This document shows, one piece after another, positions 55,601 to 63,733 of a stretch of 64,000 nt of DNA. Under the pieces are notes generated by a model, which saw only the letters and a list, made by a program, of their open reading frames with translations, was not told the origin of the DNA and did not search any database. The stretch lies in contig CAWEET010000021.1 of the NCBI GenBank assembly GCA_963808165.1, positions 248,001 to 312,000 on the forward strand. Direction: 5' to 3'. The translations under genes were made by a program, and so were the position numbers. The stretch's first letter is position 1. Every line of letters begins with the position of its first letter. The DNA comes from Thiosocius sp963808165. Lineage in GTDB: Bacteria > Pseudomonadota > Gammaproteobacteria > Chromatiales > Chromatiaceae.

Positions 55601-56212
55601 ACCGAACTCGACGCCCTCATTGGCGACTTTCTCACGAATCTGTTGAAGAAGATCCAGATCCTCGAGGACAAGGATCAGTACGTCACGATTGTCTGTCAGG
55701 CAATGTTCCTGGAAATCGACGATGGCACGATTGAGACCTCCCCTGCATTGGTGATCCGTGCCGATGATATCGCCGCCGTCGCCTCGGGCAAGATCGATCT
55801 GGCCAGCGAAACGATCGATTTCACTTTCGAAACCACCCCGCTCACCGGTATCGGCGTCAGTGTCAGCGATTTCGTGAATCCCTTCACCAAGCTGAGCGGT
55901 ACATTGAGTGCGCCACAGATCGTGGTCGATGCATCCAGCCGTCCGGGAGAGAGCGCCGCGGCGGTGGCCACGGTCGGCCTGACTGTCGTGTTGAAGAGCC
56001 TGTGGAAGAGCTGGGTCGCTTCTCGCGACGTCTGTGAGAAAATTGCGGATGAAGCTGTAGAGATCCGTACCCAGCGCGATCCGCACAATGTCCCGGACCT
56101 GAAGGCGATGGTTTCAGGTACAGACAAACCTGAGCAGACGAAAGCGACGCCGCCTGCGCAGCGACGAAAAGAGCCAAAGCCAGGTTCGATACTCGACGAC
56201 TACGAAGGATAG
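52619..56212 (+). CDS. Large AsmA-family protein
   Basis: This 1197-residue protein has one N-terminal membrane helix (IAVGLLLVPLLVAAAVLSWVAI) followed by a classic AsmA start (GERPFTIEGEFDYELG, VRAGKIRWRNLP). Long beta-rich repeats follow (LRLDASGLRIDASGRAGG, LDGELSVSGDSLAELL), and an AsmA_2-type end (TIETSPALVIRADDIAAVASGKIDLASE, VSDFVNPFTKLSGTLSAPQI). AsmA proteins are thought to carry phospholipids across the periplasm. GTG at 52619 with GGAG five bases upstream is preferred; an ATG at 52637 is the alternative. Confidence 0.9.
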   Translation: MSETVSMAKRSSAGAGIRWTRIAVGLLLVPLLVAAAVLSWVAIDRDGVRRAVEGLVSQFGERPFTIEGEFDYELGRIIRVRAGKIRWRNLPAAASPYMLEIEDFSGSVDLFSLFDWPIVVTGLQASDAKLRFEWDEQAGFNWDLNRPRKSASDRPKPRDPLPLVIDEAAVRNVNIAFRHPSLTEELVIIVRQAEHQQDKAHRLVVSGAVTLDGSELALDGRIGPFPELAVAGAVDLDVVITGLLATLTARGSVSSLAQLQDLKLTTLLEAPSAADLAPRLELPLDTTGRVQLSGDIATRGEGIDTTVRGTFGEYEVDARFARERRESLHGLDADIRSTGPSLRDLAAMAGLPDMPDVPYVLEARARATELGLEIERLRLDASGLRIDASGRAGGMPELRDIDLDLIAEGSDFAAVARLFGLDVEADLPFQFKVAVESHGRGEDDGVDAGLKLGDATAAVTGSLSEAADFSGSRLRFSFDAADANQLTAMLGVVAPARSSLQIQGTSWISAEQIGFDDIEATIAGAELSGSARIGRGPGQSTFGFDGQAKGPNLAAILGPMLPEESRSLVPQLRFETAARLRLAQGDLHLESIAATVGSSKAGFVGRIDMEKPGINLDGELSVSGDSLAELLSGLALDQMPAEAFSLNSRLRWTARSIHLDELQFTARPVKIGGAIGLIGDDYSRVQFDLDVGGENLAALVPGNDLYEPARVPFHLDAHGAIDPAAVAIERFEAQLGDARLALSGKLQLQPTLAAKQFKLQGGGKRLSDLGTFGRWRLTDRPFTIAASVKGGADAQLLEELRFDSGENNVIGRLRYVDREVPFIDIAVESTRLDLDEIRLPVYVDSESSATAAGGDRVFSKEPLPFHLIDSIDAEISLRIDDLITHDRRWRNLIADATIDQGVVEIRQAQVDAAKGKAKLRGVMKPTPAGRNITVEITAADAMIALQEMTPDELRQLPRNAVDARLSATGNSPHELAASLDGFVWVIGGEGKALRTELDALIGDFLTNLLKKIQILEDKDQYVTIVCQAMFLEIDDGTIETSPALVIRADDIAAVASGKIDLASETIDFTFETTPLTGIGVSVSDFVNPFTKLSGTLSAPQIVVDASSRPGESAAAVATVGLTVVLKSLWKSWVASRDVCEKIADEAVEIRTQRDPHNVPDLKAMVSGTDKPEQTKATPPAQRRKEPKPGSILDDYEG

Positions 56213-56431
56213 TAATCTGCTTGGATAACGTAACGCCTCAGTGATGCCTTGTTCGACATCAACGAGCGCCTCTTCCTGTGGCAACCGCCGAGTCCAATGC
56301 ACAGGCCAAGACCTCGATCACTGTCGGTATATTGAGCAACTCGAAAGTGAATGGAACTTCGAGCCGACCTTGGGCTCCAGCAATTACCAGTCGATGACCT
56401 GCGGGTTTCGGCGCGACTGAGGACATGAGCG

Positions 56432-57922
56432 ATGGCAGTATTTGAATACGCGGGCAGAAAGCTGAGGCATCTGCTGATGGCGCTTGGCTACGGGCTGCTC
56501 GGGTTGTTTGCTGGCGGCGTGATCATTTTCATTGTTCATATGCAGGGCCGCCCCGACCTCTCGCCATGGCACATTGCGACGCTTGACCGTGATTTCACCG
56601 CATCGATGGAGGGGCGGGTTACGGATCTGCAGGGCTATCTCGCACTCGAGGAAACCTTGTTCGTACAGCTGCGCGAGCAGGTCATGAGCAGGGTGGAGGA
56701 TCCCGGCTCGCCGCGGCAGCGCCTCAACCGCTATGCGCCGGGCAGCGGAGTGGACCCGTCGGCATTCGACGTCAACTGGAACCGTACGTTTGAACTGGAT
56801 GCCGCGCAACCGCGTGCGGTATTCCTGATGTTACATGGCCTGTCTGACTCTCCATACAGCATGCGTGCGCTGGCGCAGGACCTGCACGCCCGTGGTGCGT
56901 CGGTGGTGGGATTGCGGCTGCCGGGGCATGGTACGGCCCCAGCGGCCCTGGCTGCGGTGGACTGGCGCGACTTCACCGCGGCAGTGCGTGTGATGATGCG
57001 CGGTATCGGCCGCGACATCGCCCCGGACGTGCCGCTGTTCATGGTCGGTTACTCAAATGGTGCGGCGCTTGCAGTGGAATACACCCTGCGGGCGCTGCAG
57101 CGGGAGGACCTGCCGGTACCCGCGGGATTGGTCCTGCTGTCGCCGGCGCTGGCTGTTTCACCGACGGCGAGTCTCGCCAAGTGGAACCTGCTGCTTGGGA
57201 GACTCGCGGGGTTGGAGAAGCTCGCCTGGCTGTCGATCCAGCCGGAGTACGACCCCTACAAATACAATTCTTTTCCGGTGAATGCGGGCGAACAGATCTA
57301 TCGGCTGACCGCAGACATTGCCGGCAGGCTTAAGCGCCTCGGCATCGGCCAGGGGGTGTCCGACTTCCCTCCCATTTTGGCCTTTCAATCGGCGGTCGAT
57401 GCCACGATCCCTGCGGATGGCGTGGTCCGCAACCTGTTGGTGCATCTGGCGCCCAACGAGCACGAATTGGTGTTGTTCGATGTCAATCGCGAGGCGGCGT
57501 CCAATGCCTTGTTCGCCACGGATCCGCACGATGCCGTGGAGTATCTGTTTTCCGCAGTGCACTCTTTCGACCTGCGCCTTGTCACTAACCGCAACACAGA
57601 GACAACTGCGCTGATGGAACGCCGGCGCGCGCAGGGGGGCGAGGAGATCAGCGAGCGGATGCTCGGGATGGCCTGGCCGGATGGCATCTTCTCGTTGTCG
57701 CACGTCGCGCTGCCGTTTCCACCGGATGATCCGATATACGGTTTGGCGCCGCAGCACGATCGCGGGCTGCCGGCGTTGGGGCAGATCGATCTTCGGGGTG
57801 AAACGGGTGTGTTGCAAATCCCTGCGAGCCAACTTCTGCGGCTACGCTACAACCCGTTCTATGACTATCTTCTGGAGCGCGTGATCCAGCGGTTCTTACC
57901 AGCAGACTCCACGGAGCCTTGA
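56432..57922 (+). CDS. Membrane-anchored alpha/beta hydrolase (S33-like)
   Basis: The 496-residue protein has an N-terminal membrane helix (LLMALGYGLLGLFAGGVIIFIV). Its hydrolase domain has FLMLHGLSDSPYSMRAL, LRLPGHGT, nucleophile elbow GYSNGAAL and a His in SLSHVALPF. It resembles monoacylglycerol lipase-like or serine aminopeptidase-type hydrolases. It follows the large AsmA gene in the same direction with a 219-base gap, which holds no recognisable feature. Lipid esters are a plausible substrate. Confidence 0.82.
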   Translation: MAVFEYAGRKLRHLLMALGYGLLGLFAGGVIIFIVHMQGRPDLSPWHIATLDRDFTASMEGRVTDLQGYLALEETLFVQLREQVMSRVEDPGSPRQRLNRYAPGSGVDPSAFDVNWNRTFELDAAQPRAVFLMLHGLSDSPYSMRALAQDLHARGASVVGLRLPGHGTAPAALAAVDWRDFTAAVRVMMRGIGRDIAPDVPLFMVGYSNGAALAVEYTLRALQREDLPVPAGLVLLSPALAVSPTASLAKWNLLLGRLAGLEKLAWLSIQPEYDPYKYNSFPVNAGEQIYRLTADIAGRLKRLGIGQGVSDFPPILAFQSAVDATIPADGVVRNLLVHLAPNEHELVLFDVNREAASNALFATDPHDAVEYLFSAVHSFDLRLVTNRNTETTALMERRRAQGGEEISERMLGMAWPDGIFSLSHVALPFPPDDPIYGLAPQHDRGLPALGQIDLRGETGVLQIPASQLLRLRYNPFYDYLLERVIQRFLPADSTEP

Positions 57923-58020
57923 AACACGTGGGGCCGCGCGGGCAACGTGCAGCCTCGCGGCTTGTGATCCTGGCATGGCCCGCTAGTCTGATGCCCAAAC
58001 CGAAGTATCCGGTTAAGCCC

Positions 58021-58183
58021 AATGGCACTTAACTCAAGCTGATTGCGGTCGTTTCCGGAAAAGACGTCGGCGGCATGCACGCTGCCGTCGAGCCTGAAGG
58101 GACTTATTCACGGCGTTTTGCGCAAGATAATGATCGGAATCACCCGGCCAAGCTGTAGCTTGCGCTCCTAAGTAAGTGCCATT
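58021..58183 (-). repeat. Repeat C copy 2
   Basis: This 163-bp element reads, on the reverse strand, AATGGCACTTACTTAGGAGC at one end and GAGTTAAGTGCCATT at the other. It aligns along its length with 12273-12432 in opposite genome orientation and includes the same central GC palindrome (GGCAGCGTGCATGCCGCC). Inverted ends and lack of coding capacity suggest a MITE-like element; no clear target duplication is visible. Confidence 0.75.
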
Positions 58184-58240
58184 CGGTTTAAGCTGCCGGA
58201 TTGCGCGCGGGTCATCGATCTGCCGGATGCGCTGTGCATC

Positions 58241-58258
58241 TGCTATAATTGACGTCAA
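58241..58258 (+). promoter_or_regulatory. Extended -10 promoter with overlapping palindrome
   Basis: TGCTATAAT (58241-58249) is a perfect extended -10. It overlaps TTGACGTCAA (58249-58258), a perfect 10-base palindrome at the expected start of transcription, so a repressor or activator site is likely. The first downstream gene begins 400 bases later. Confidence 0.55.
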
Positions 58259-58657
58259 TGAAAACTATTAGGATGAGCCGGTAAGCAGCGGAAGCGTCGA
58301 GGACGATCGGCTGACCGTAGGCCATCATCCACTCAACCTCCCTTCCCACCCCTATACCCGATGAGGATCGCTGATAGGATCCTCGCAAAGATTGCCGGGC
58401 GATACGGGTAGCCATAGCCGAGATGCCATGCTTCGATGCTCGGCCGTGCATCCGGTCGTCGCGCATTTGCGGCCCGGTTCGCCAATCGCCCGATCTTCGC
58501 AGTCGGCCAACGAAAACAGCGGTCCGCGGGGGACGCGAATACGGCAGAGGGAATGAAATCGTAGCCGTACGCGGCTAACCGGCGCCGTGGTGTTTATCTG
58601 TTGAAGACCACGGTGATCTTAAATCTCGCAACACGCGAACAACAGTAAGAGTGATTC
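58259..58657 (+). ncRNA. Structured long leader or small RNA before the RRM gene
   Basis: This 400-base stretch has no supported open frame but several strong hairpins: GAGGATC/GATCCTC (58363-58369 with 58378-58384), GCCGAG/CTCGGC with an inner CAT/ATG (58417-58444) and CCGTGGT/ACCACGG (58585-58591 with 58607-58613). It begins at a good promoter and ends at the RRM gene start. It may be an autoregulatory leader bound by the RNA-binding protein, a thermosensor, or a separate RNA. No known RNA family was recognised. Confidence 0.4.
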
Positions 58658-58915
58658 ATGAATATCTATGTTGGGAATCTGGCCTATGCCGTTACCGAAG
58701 ACGACCTGAGAGAGGCCTTTGGCGCCTTCGGTCAGGTCGCAAGCGCAAAACTGATCATTGACCATGCATCGGGTCAATCGAAGGGTTTCGGTTTTGTAGA
58801 GATGGATGATGGAGCCGAAGCAGGCGCTGCGATCAAGGGTCTGAACGGGACTGCGCTTAAAGATCGAGAAATGACGGTCAATGAGGCCAAGCCCCGTGGT
58901 GACCGTCCGCGGTAA
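58658..58915 (+). CDS. RRM RNA-binding protein
   Basis: This 85-residue single RRM has RNP2 (IYVGNL) and RNP1 (KGFGFVEM) intact, with basic tail KPRGDRPR. Bacterial single-RRM proteins of this length are often cold- or stress-induced RNA binders. The ribosome site is weak (TAAGAGTGATTC), so translation may depend on the structured leader. A second, more degenerate RRM gene follows at 59105. Confidence 0.93.
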   Translation: MNIYVGNLAYAVTEDDLREAFGAFGQVASAKLIIDHASGQSKGFGFVEMDDGAEAGAAIKGLNGTALKDREMTVNEAKPRGDRPR

Positions 58916-59104
58916 TCTCCGAGCTACTGACGCGACCCGCTTCCCGAGGACTTTGCGGATTTCTGCGGTTTCCGGCAGTCGCGCGTGGTTCGCTCTGAAT
59001 TCACGGGCGGGACGCACCGAGCCGCATTGTCCTCAATGGTTGTAATGCCATACCGTTCGAATGCGTTGAACTGCAACACGGTTGCAGCAAGGTGAGCAAA
59101 TCTT

Positions 59105-59650
59105 ATGATGCTTTCTATCGAAAACCTTTCGAGCGATGCCAGCGAGCAAGAAGTATCGAGACTCTTTGCGTCTTACGGAAAAGTGCTCTCGATCAAGTTG
59201 TCGCTCGGGTCGTTGCACAGCAAATATCCGGGCCATGGGATCGTCGAGATCGAAGGTGATCAGGCGAAGAGCATAGTTGCCGTGCTCGATCGCTGTCTGT
59301 TCAAAGGTACGATCCTCAGGGTGAAAGAGTCCTCGGGTTTGGACCCGGTGGCGGCACCGGTAGACCGCTCTCCGCAAGGGTCCGCGCCGACCGTCGACGA
59401 CCGAAACAATCGCTCGCACAATACGCTGCGTGTAGTGTCGGTAGAACAGCTCGGGGACTCTGAATCAGGATTGTCGGATGAATGGTGTCGCTACACCATC
59501 AGGAGCGGCGCATCGTGCATCACAGGCTTGAGACGCGGCAGTATCGCCGAAGTCAAGCAGTACGCTGAAGATTCGATCGAAGCATTCAACCAGCGCAATA
59601 TGCTGAAGTCCGGCATGTCTCAAGCATGGTCATCCCGCACGAGAAAATAA
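59105..59650 (+). CDS. RRM-like protein with C-terminal extension
   Basis: The 181-residue product has an N-terminal RRM-like fold (LSIENLSSDASEQEVSRLFASYGKVLSIKL) whose RNP1 is replaced by GHGIVEIE. RNA binding through aromatic stacking is therefore reduced or altered. The C-terminal half (YTIRSGASCITGLRRGSIAEVKQYAEDSIEAFN) is unfamiliar. It follows the intact RRM gene by 189 bases and may be its diverged partner. The start follows AAGGTGAG with long spacing. Confidence 0.7.
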   Translation: MMLSIENLSSDASEQEVSRLFASYGKVLSIKLSLGSLHSKYPGHGIVEIEGDQAKSIVAVLDRCLFKGTILRVKESSGLDPVAAPVDRSPQGSAPTVDDRNNRSHNTLRVVSVEQLGDSESGLSDEWCRYTIRSGASCITGLRRGSIAEVKQYAEDSIEAFNQRNMLKSGMSQAWSSRTRK

Positions 59651-59834
59651 CGCCGATACTCCCGGTCGCCCGAACTGACCTCGCGACGGGTGCGCCCGCC
59701 GGCGATCTGCAGACGCAGTGATGCACTGATCGTTGCGCGGCAATGCGTCTGGCGCAGTACCTTGCACTGTCTGTGTCAGGAACTCGCATTTGAACCACGG
59801 ATCAGGTGGAGCCAGCCAATGTGCCACGACGCCG

Positions 59835-60566
59835 ATGATTGAATCCATTCTGTTGAGCGCGACGCGTGTCTGGACGTTCGCCGGACAACAGTCACTCACC
59901 AATGCCAGCGGATTTTTCTTCGAACGCGATGGGCGCCTGTTCGTGGTCACCAGTCGCCATGTACTCATCGACGAGCCCAGCGCACACTTTCCGGATCGTA
60001 TCGAGATCGAGTTGCACACCAATCCCGACAACATGGCACAGTCGATCGGCTTCTCGATCCCGCTGTATCGATCGGGTAGCAGCATCTGGCGGCAGGGACA
60101 GGATTCCGGGGGTGATATCGATATCGCCGTGATCGAGCTGCAGCGTTCGGCGCTGCCTGCGTCCCTGGTCTACAGTGCATTTACCCCCAGTCACCTGAAT
60201 GACCCGCTGGACGTCGTCGAAGTCGGTGCGACCTTGCTCGTGGTCGGTTTCCCATTGGGTTTCCACGATACGCTCCATCACCTGCCCGTCGTGCGCCAGG
60301 CTGTCGTCGCGTCGTCATTCAGTCTGCGCTTTCAGGGGATGGGCTACTTCCTGACCGATGCCAGGACCCATCGCGGCACCAGCGGCGCCCCAGTTGTGAT
60401 GCGGGTCTCACCAGCCGCTCCCGAACTCGGCGATCTGCAATGGAAGCTGCTGGGTGTGCACTCGGCCCGGTTGGATGTGGATAGTCGCGACCTGGTCCTG
60501 GATGAGGCGCTGGGGCTGAACTGCGCCTGGTATGCGGACATCCTGATGACGCTCACAAAGAATTGA
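59835..60566 (+). CDS. Trypsin-like serine protease, soluble
   Basis: The 243-residue protein has the chymotrypsin-fold triad strings: His in VVTSRHVL, Asp in GDIDIAVIEL and Ser in RGTSGAPVV. There is no signal peptide or PDZ domain, so it may act in the cytosol. Start MIESILLS at 59835 is used; upstream in-frame residues look non-coding and no strong ribosome site is seen. Such stand-alone S1-like proteins are common and poorly characterised. Confidence 0.8.
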   Translation: MIESILLSATRVWTFAGQQSLTNASGFFFERDGRLFVVTSRHVLIDEPSAHFPDRIEIELHTNPDNMAQSIGFSIPLYRSGSSIWRQGQDSGGDIDIAVIELQRSALPASLVYSAFTPSHLNDPLDVVEVGATLLVVGFPLGFHDTLHHLPVVRQAVVASSFSLRFQGMGYFLTDARTHRGTSGAPVVMRVSPAAPELGDLQWKLLGVHSARLDVDSRDLVLDEALGLNCAWYADILMTLTKN

Positions 60567-61311
60567 CCATGTAGGTCTGCACTGCCTGGCGGGATTTGCG
60601 CGACCGCGTTCGCTCTCAAATCACGTTGGTGCCCCGCTGCGTTCGACCTGCGGGATGCCGTGAATCCAACCGTGGAGGCTCGGCTGCCGCGCCTCCCTGC
60701 GGCAGATGCCCGCGAATCGCGTACGTCGAGGCGCCGCGAAATGCCGCTGACTCGTCCGGTACCTGTCAGCGTACTCCTCTGACCATTCGGATTGCTTCGA
60801 CCCGGACTAAGCAGCCCACTAGGGGACGCGATGCCGTTGCATCCGTCGGCCTGATTATTCGATTAATACCAGTGATATCAATGGTCTACAAACAATTCGT
60901 CAAGCCAGCCGGGCGGTGCAAGGCCCTTCTGGTTCAGACTTTCCGGCGGAGCACGGCTTTGGACATCGGTTCAGCGGTGCCAGGATGTCGCTGTGGTCGC
61001 CAGACCGATGGATGCCGGTGCATATCCTGAGGTGAAGGAATGGGCTCCCCAAAGGGGGGCGGCGGAGCGAATCTGCTAAGCTATCCGCGTGTTCAGGGGC
61101 GAACCGTCCGGTTGATCCGGCAAGCCGAGGCGACTGGCTGCCGGAATGATGTGCCGTTTCGCGTGATCGTGCTGCGCACCGTGGGGTGAGCAAAGGACCT
61201 GGATGTGTCTGCGAGGCTGTGTCGCGCAAAAGGAATGTTGTAGCTGACACTCCCTTGGCGTGCCCGCGTGATCAGACGGCTGACAAGCTACAGATATCAT
61301 TTTAGAAGAAC
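60567..61311. other. Intergenic, no supported gene
   Basis: About 745 bases with only short open frames in several directions and no ribosome sites. No RNA or repeat was recognised. Confidence 0.4.
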
Positions 61312-62542
61312 ATGGGAATCCGACTGAAAGTCGCTGAGACGGCGAAGGAACTGGATGACGTTTTCTGGTTGCGGCACCAGGTCTACGTGGTACGAGGAAG
61401 GAAAATTTGGTGGAGACGCCAGTACTCGGCAGCTACATTTCCGACCGGTTCGATACCCATCCGACCTGCGCCAATCTCATCGCTTACGAAGGCGAGGAGC
61501 CGGTCGCGACGATTCGCCTGAACCTCGATGCCGGTGTTGGCCTGCCGGCGGAAGAGTACTTTAGTTTCTTGGACGAGAGAGAGCGGCTCGCGGTCGATTG
61601 GCTGCTGGAGACGGGTGAGGAGACACTGTTTGTAGAGCGCCGGCATGCTGGCAGTGCACGCGCGCTGGCGGCGGCGCAGGGATGTCATTCGGGCCCTATT
61701 CAAACTGGCTGCGGAGGTACTGAAGATCTTGGGCCGTTACTCACATCTTCATCATCGCCAATCACGAAAACGTCGCGATGTATCGGCGTGTGGGCTTCAT
61801 GGCGCTGGACGACAAGATCTGGATCGAAGACATCGGTAATTACATCGTCCCGATGGTCTCGACCTTTGCCGAATACTACGCGCGCACGGTCGGCATCGAT
61901 CTCGACAGGATCGACTTCCTGAAGTGTTTTGCCAACCATTTTCAGCGTGCCGTCTTTCGATCAGAGGAGCGTATCTTCAGCGAGTTCGACGAAGCCGACG
62001 AGTGCTATGTGATTGATATCGGGAATGTGAAAATCACGACGACCAATGCCGCAGACCAGCGGGAGCTTTCCTTCGCGGTACTCGGCCCAGGCGAGATATT
62101 CGGCGAGATGGCCCTGATCGATGCGAAGACGCGATCCGCCAGTGCCACCGCGGTCACGGACACCGAGGTCATCATCCTGCGGCGGGAAGATTTCATGGAA
62201 GGCCTGAGAACTCATCCCGAGCGCCTCGATCTGGTGCTCAATTTCATCTCGGACAGATTGCGCCGCACGGATCAGTTCGCGAAGCTGCTGGCGTATGGGT
62301 CGCCGTCGCAGCGTCTGGACTTTGCGCTACAGGGGTTCCTCAACTCCGCCAAGACGACACGGAAGCCAGACGGAACCTGCGTGCTGAAGGCGGGTCCGGG
62401 GGATCTGGCCGCTGCCGCTGGCACAGAGGAAGATGAGGCGGCCGCGTTCCTGGAAAAACTGCGCGAACATGGATACTGTGAATACAGCGCCAGCAGTATT
62501 CGCTTTCTGTCCCCATCCTGCGATTATCCACACGAAGGCTGA
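61312..62542 (+). pseudogene. Acyltransferase-like plus cyclic-nucleotide-binding protein, frameshifted
   Basis: The pieces form one protein if read through successive one-base shifts. MGIRLKVAETAKELDDVFWL starts in one frame, VLGSYISDRFDTHPTCANLI continues in another, MLAVHARWRRRRDVIRALFK in the next, and ANHENVAMYRRVGFMALDDK in the last. The first half resembles a GNAT/N-acyl amino acid synthase-like fold (FRLRHQVY-type start). The second half (from about 61870) is a complete cNMP-binding domain (DIGNVKITTTN, LGPGEIFGEMALIDAKTRSA) with a C-terminal helical region. The last open frame, 61778-62542, could still give a cNMP-binding protein. Shifts lie near 61386, 61410, 61632 and 61734. Confidence 0.75.
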
Positions 62543-62664
62543 ACGGGGTTTCGATGGCCCTGGTCGGCTGAGCTGTGATCTGTGCAGCGGCGTGCAGTGC
62601 CCGAGGAGATATGGGTCGTTGACACCCATGATGCGCGCCTATTTTCTGGGTCGACGGTGCTTAA

Positions 62665-62822
62665 GGGCATCTCTAATAATCCTGGGTGCGCAGATTGGGC
62701 GACATAATTCGGGACATCAAGGCGAAGACCGCATGTAATAGCTGGCTATTGCGAAGGTCTTCAACGCAGAGAGTGCGGATTATGTCGTTCAAGATGTCGT
62801 CTATGGATTGTTAGAGGTGCCC
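62665..62822 (+). repeat. Repeat A copy 3
   Basis: A full 158-bp copy with both ends intact and a perfect 4-bp duplication TTAA at 62661-62664 and 62823-62826. It differs from copy 1 at only a few positions (for example ATGTCGTC for ATGCCATC near the right end), so the insertion is recent. It lies in the 3' end of the reverse-strand membrane gene and supplies its last codons and stop. Confidence 0.88.
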
Positions 62823-63268
62823 TTAAATGAAGCGCTGCCTCGAGCGGCATCGGGAGCACAGGAGGTGGTGATGGGCAGTGGCAGCCAGCAGTAGCCGCGA
62901 AACGCTCCCGGCGCATGGGCAATCACGCCGGAAAGTATCACGACAAACAAAAACAATTCGGCGCGGATCGACGGGATCAGCAGCGCGATGCCCAACAACA
63001 GTGTCTTCAGGACAATCACCAGTCCCTTCAACTCGAACAACCAGCAGGCGCTGCCCCATAGATAGAGGACCATCAATGCGACGCCGCTGGTCAGGGTGAG
63101 GTGCCAGTAGAGTTCCCAGGCGCCGGCGTTCTGGTCGAACAAAAAGCCGCCACTGATCCCGACGATGCCCACGAGGTGCAGCGATCGAAGCAGGACATTC
63201 AACCAGCGCTGACCGCGGAAGCCCCTTGCCGGGTAGGGAAACAGCAGCTGGATGATTGAGTGTTTCAT
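62801..63268 (-). CDS. Small four-helix membrane protein, C-terminus rewritten by repeat A
   Basis: The 155-residue product (start MKHSIIQ at 63268) has about four membrane helices (LHLVGIVGISGGFLF, LTLTSGVALMVLYLWG, LVIVLKTLLLGIALLI, FLFVVILSGVIAHAPG). It resembles small inner-membrane proteins of unknown function. The last residues, GTSNNP after SFK, and the TAG stop come from repeat A copy 3. Removing the element and one TTAA copy would give SFKHRRPRK and a TAG, a more natural basic tail. Confidence 0.75.
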   Translation of the reverse strand: MKHSIIQLLFPYPARGFRGQRWLNVLLRSLHLVGIVGISGGFLFDQNAGAWELYWHLTLTSGVALMVLYLWGSACWLFELKGLVIVLKTLLLGIALLIPSIRAELFLFVVILSGVIAHAPGAFRGYCWLPLPITTSCAPDAARGSASFKGTSNNP

Positions 63269-63442
63269 GATGGAAATTTGCGCAGTGCCTGGCAATCTTG
63301 GAATGCAATCAGATCATTTGCAACGTGCCCGAAGGCGGTCGACGGCGACATCCGGCAGCATAAGCCAGCAGACCGGCTGGGTCAGGGGTGCGCGTCGGGT
63401 GCCGATAAGGGATGTTGCGGCATCGCGGAAAAGACCTAACAG

Positions 63443-63728
63443 TTATTGCTCCGGCAACTGAATGTTTACACCTTCAGGGCTCCACTCATGGTCTGAATCA
63501 AGGCGCCAACCGCAGCCAATGGCCGCTCCCTTGGCAAGGGGGGTAACGCCGAGTCGGGCCATGAGCGAAGCCCCGAACGCGATACTATTAATGACCGGCC
63601 AGCCTGTACCGGCCCGATGCGGCGTTAGCGAAACTTGCGGTAGGTCGGCTACCGCGGCGCTTCGCCGCCTTGCCTCGGGCCGGTACAGGCTGGCTGAAGA
63701 TGCAACCATTCAGTTGCCGGAGCAATAA
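63443..63728. repeat. Repeat D, 286-bp palindromic element
   Basis: TTATTGCTCCGGCAACTGAA at 63443 onward (22 bases) is matched perfectly by its reverse complement at 63707-63728. A second inner inverted pair (CAGCCTGTACCGGCCCG with CGGGCCGGTACAGGCTG) lies inside. Both strands carry an open frame ending in IQLPEQ because of the symmetric ends; neither looks like a real protein. No target duplication was identified. The right end stops six bases before the ATG of the next gene. Confidence 0.7.
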
Positions 63729-63733
63729 GGCCT

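Noticed and set aside
60596..61030. 144-codon forward open frame
   Set aside because: Arg/Cys-rich composition, no ribosome site and no domain.
63432..63728. Integron attC-like site suggested by ACCTAAC beside an inverted repeat
   Set aside because: No matching GTTRRRY core at the other end and no integrase or cassette structure; the 22-bp ends fit a MITE-like element better.
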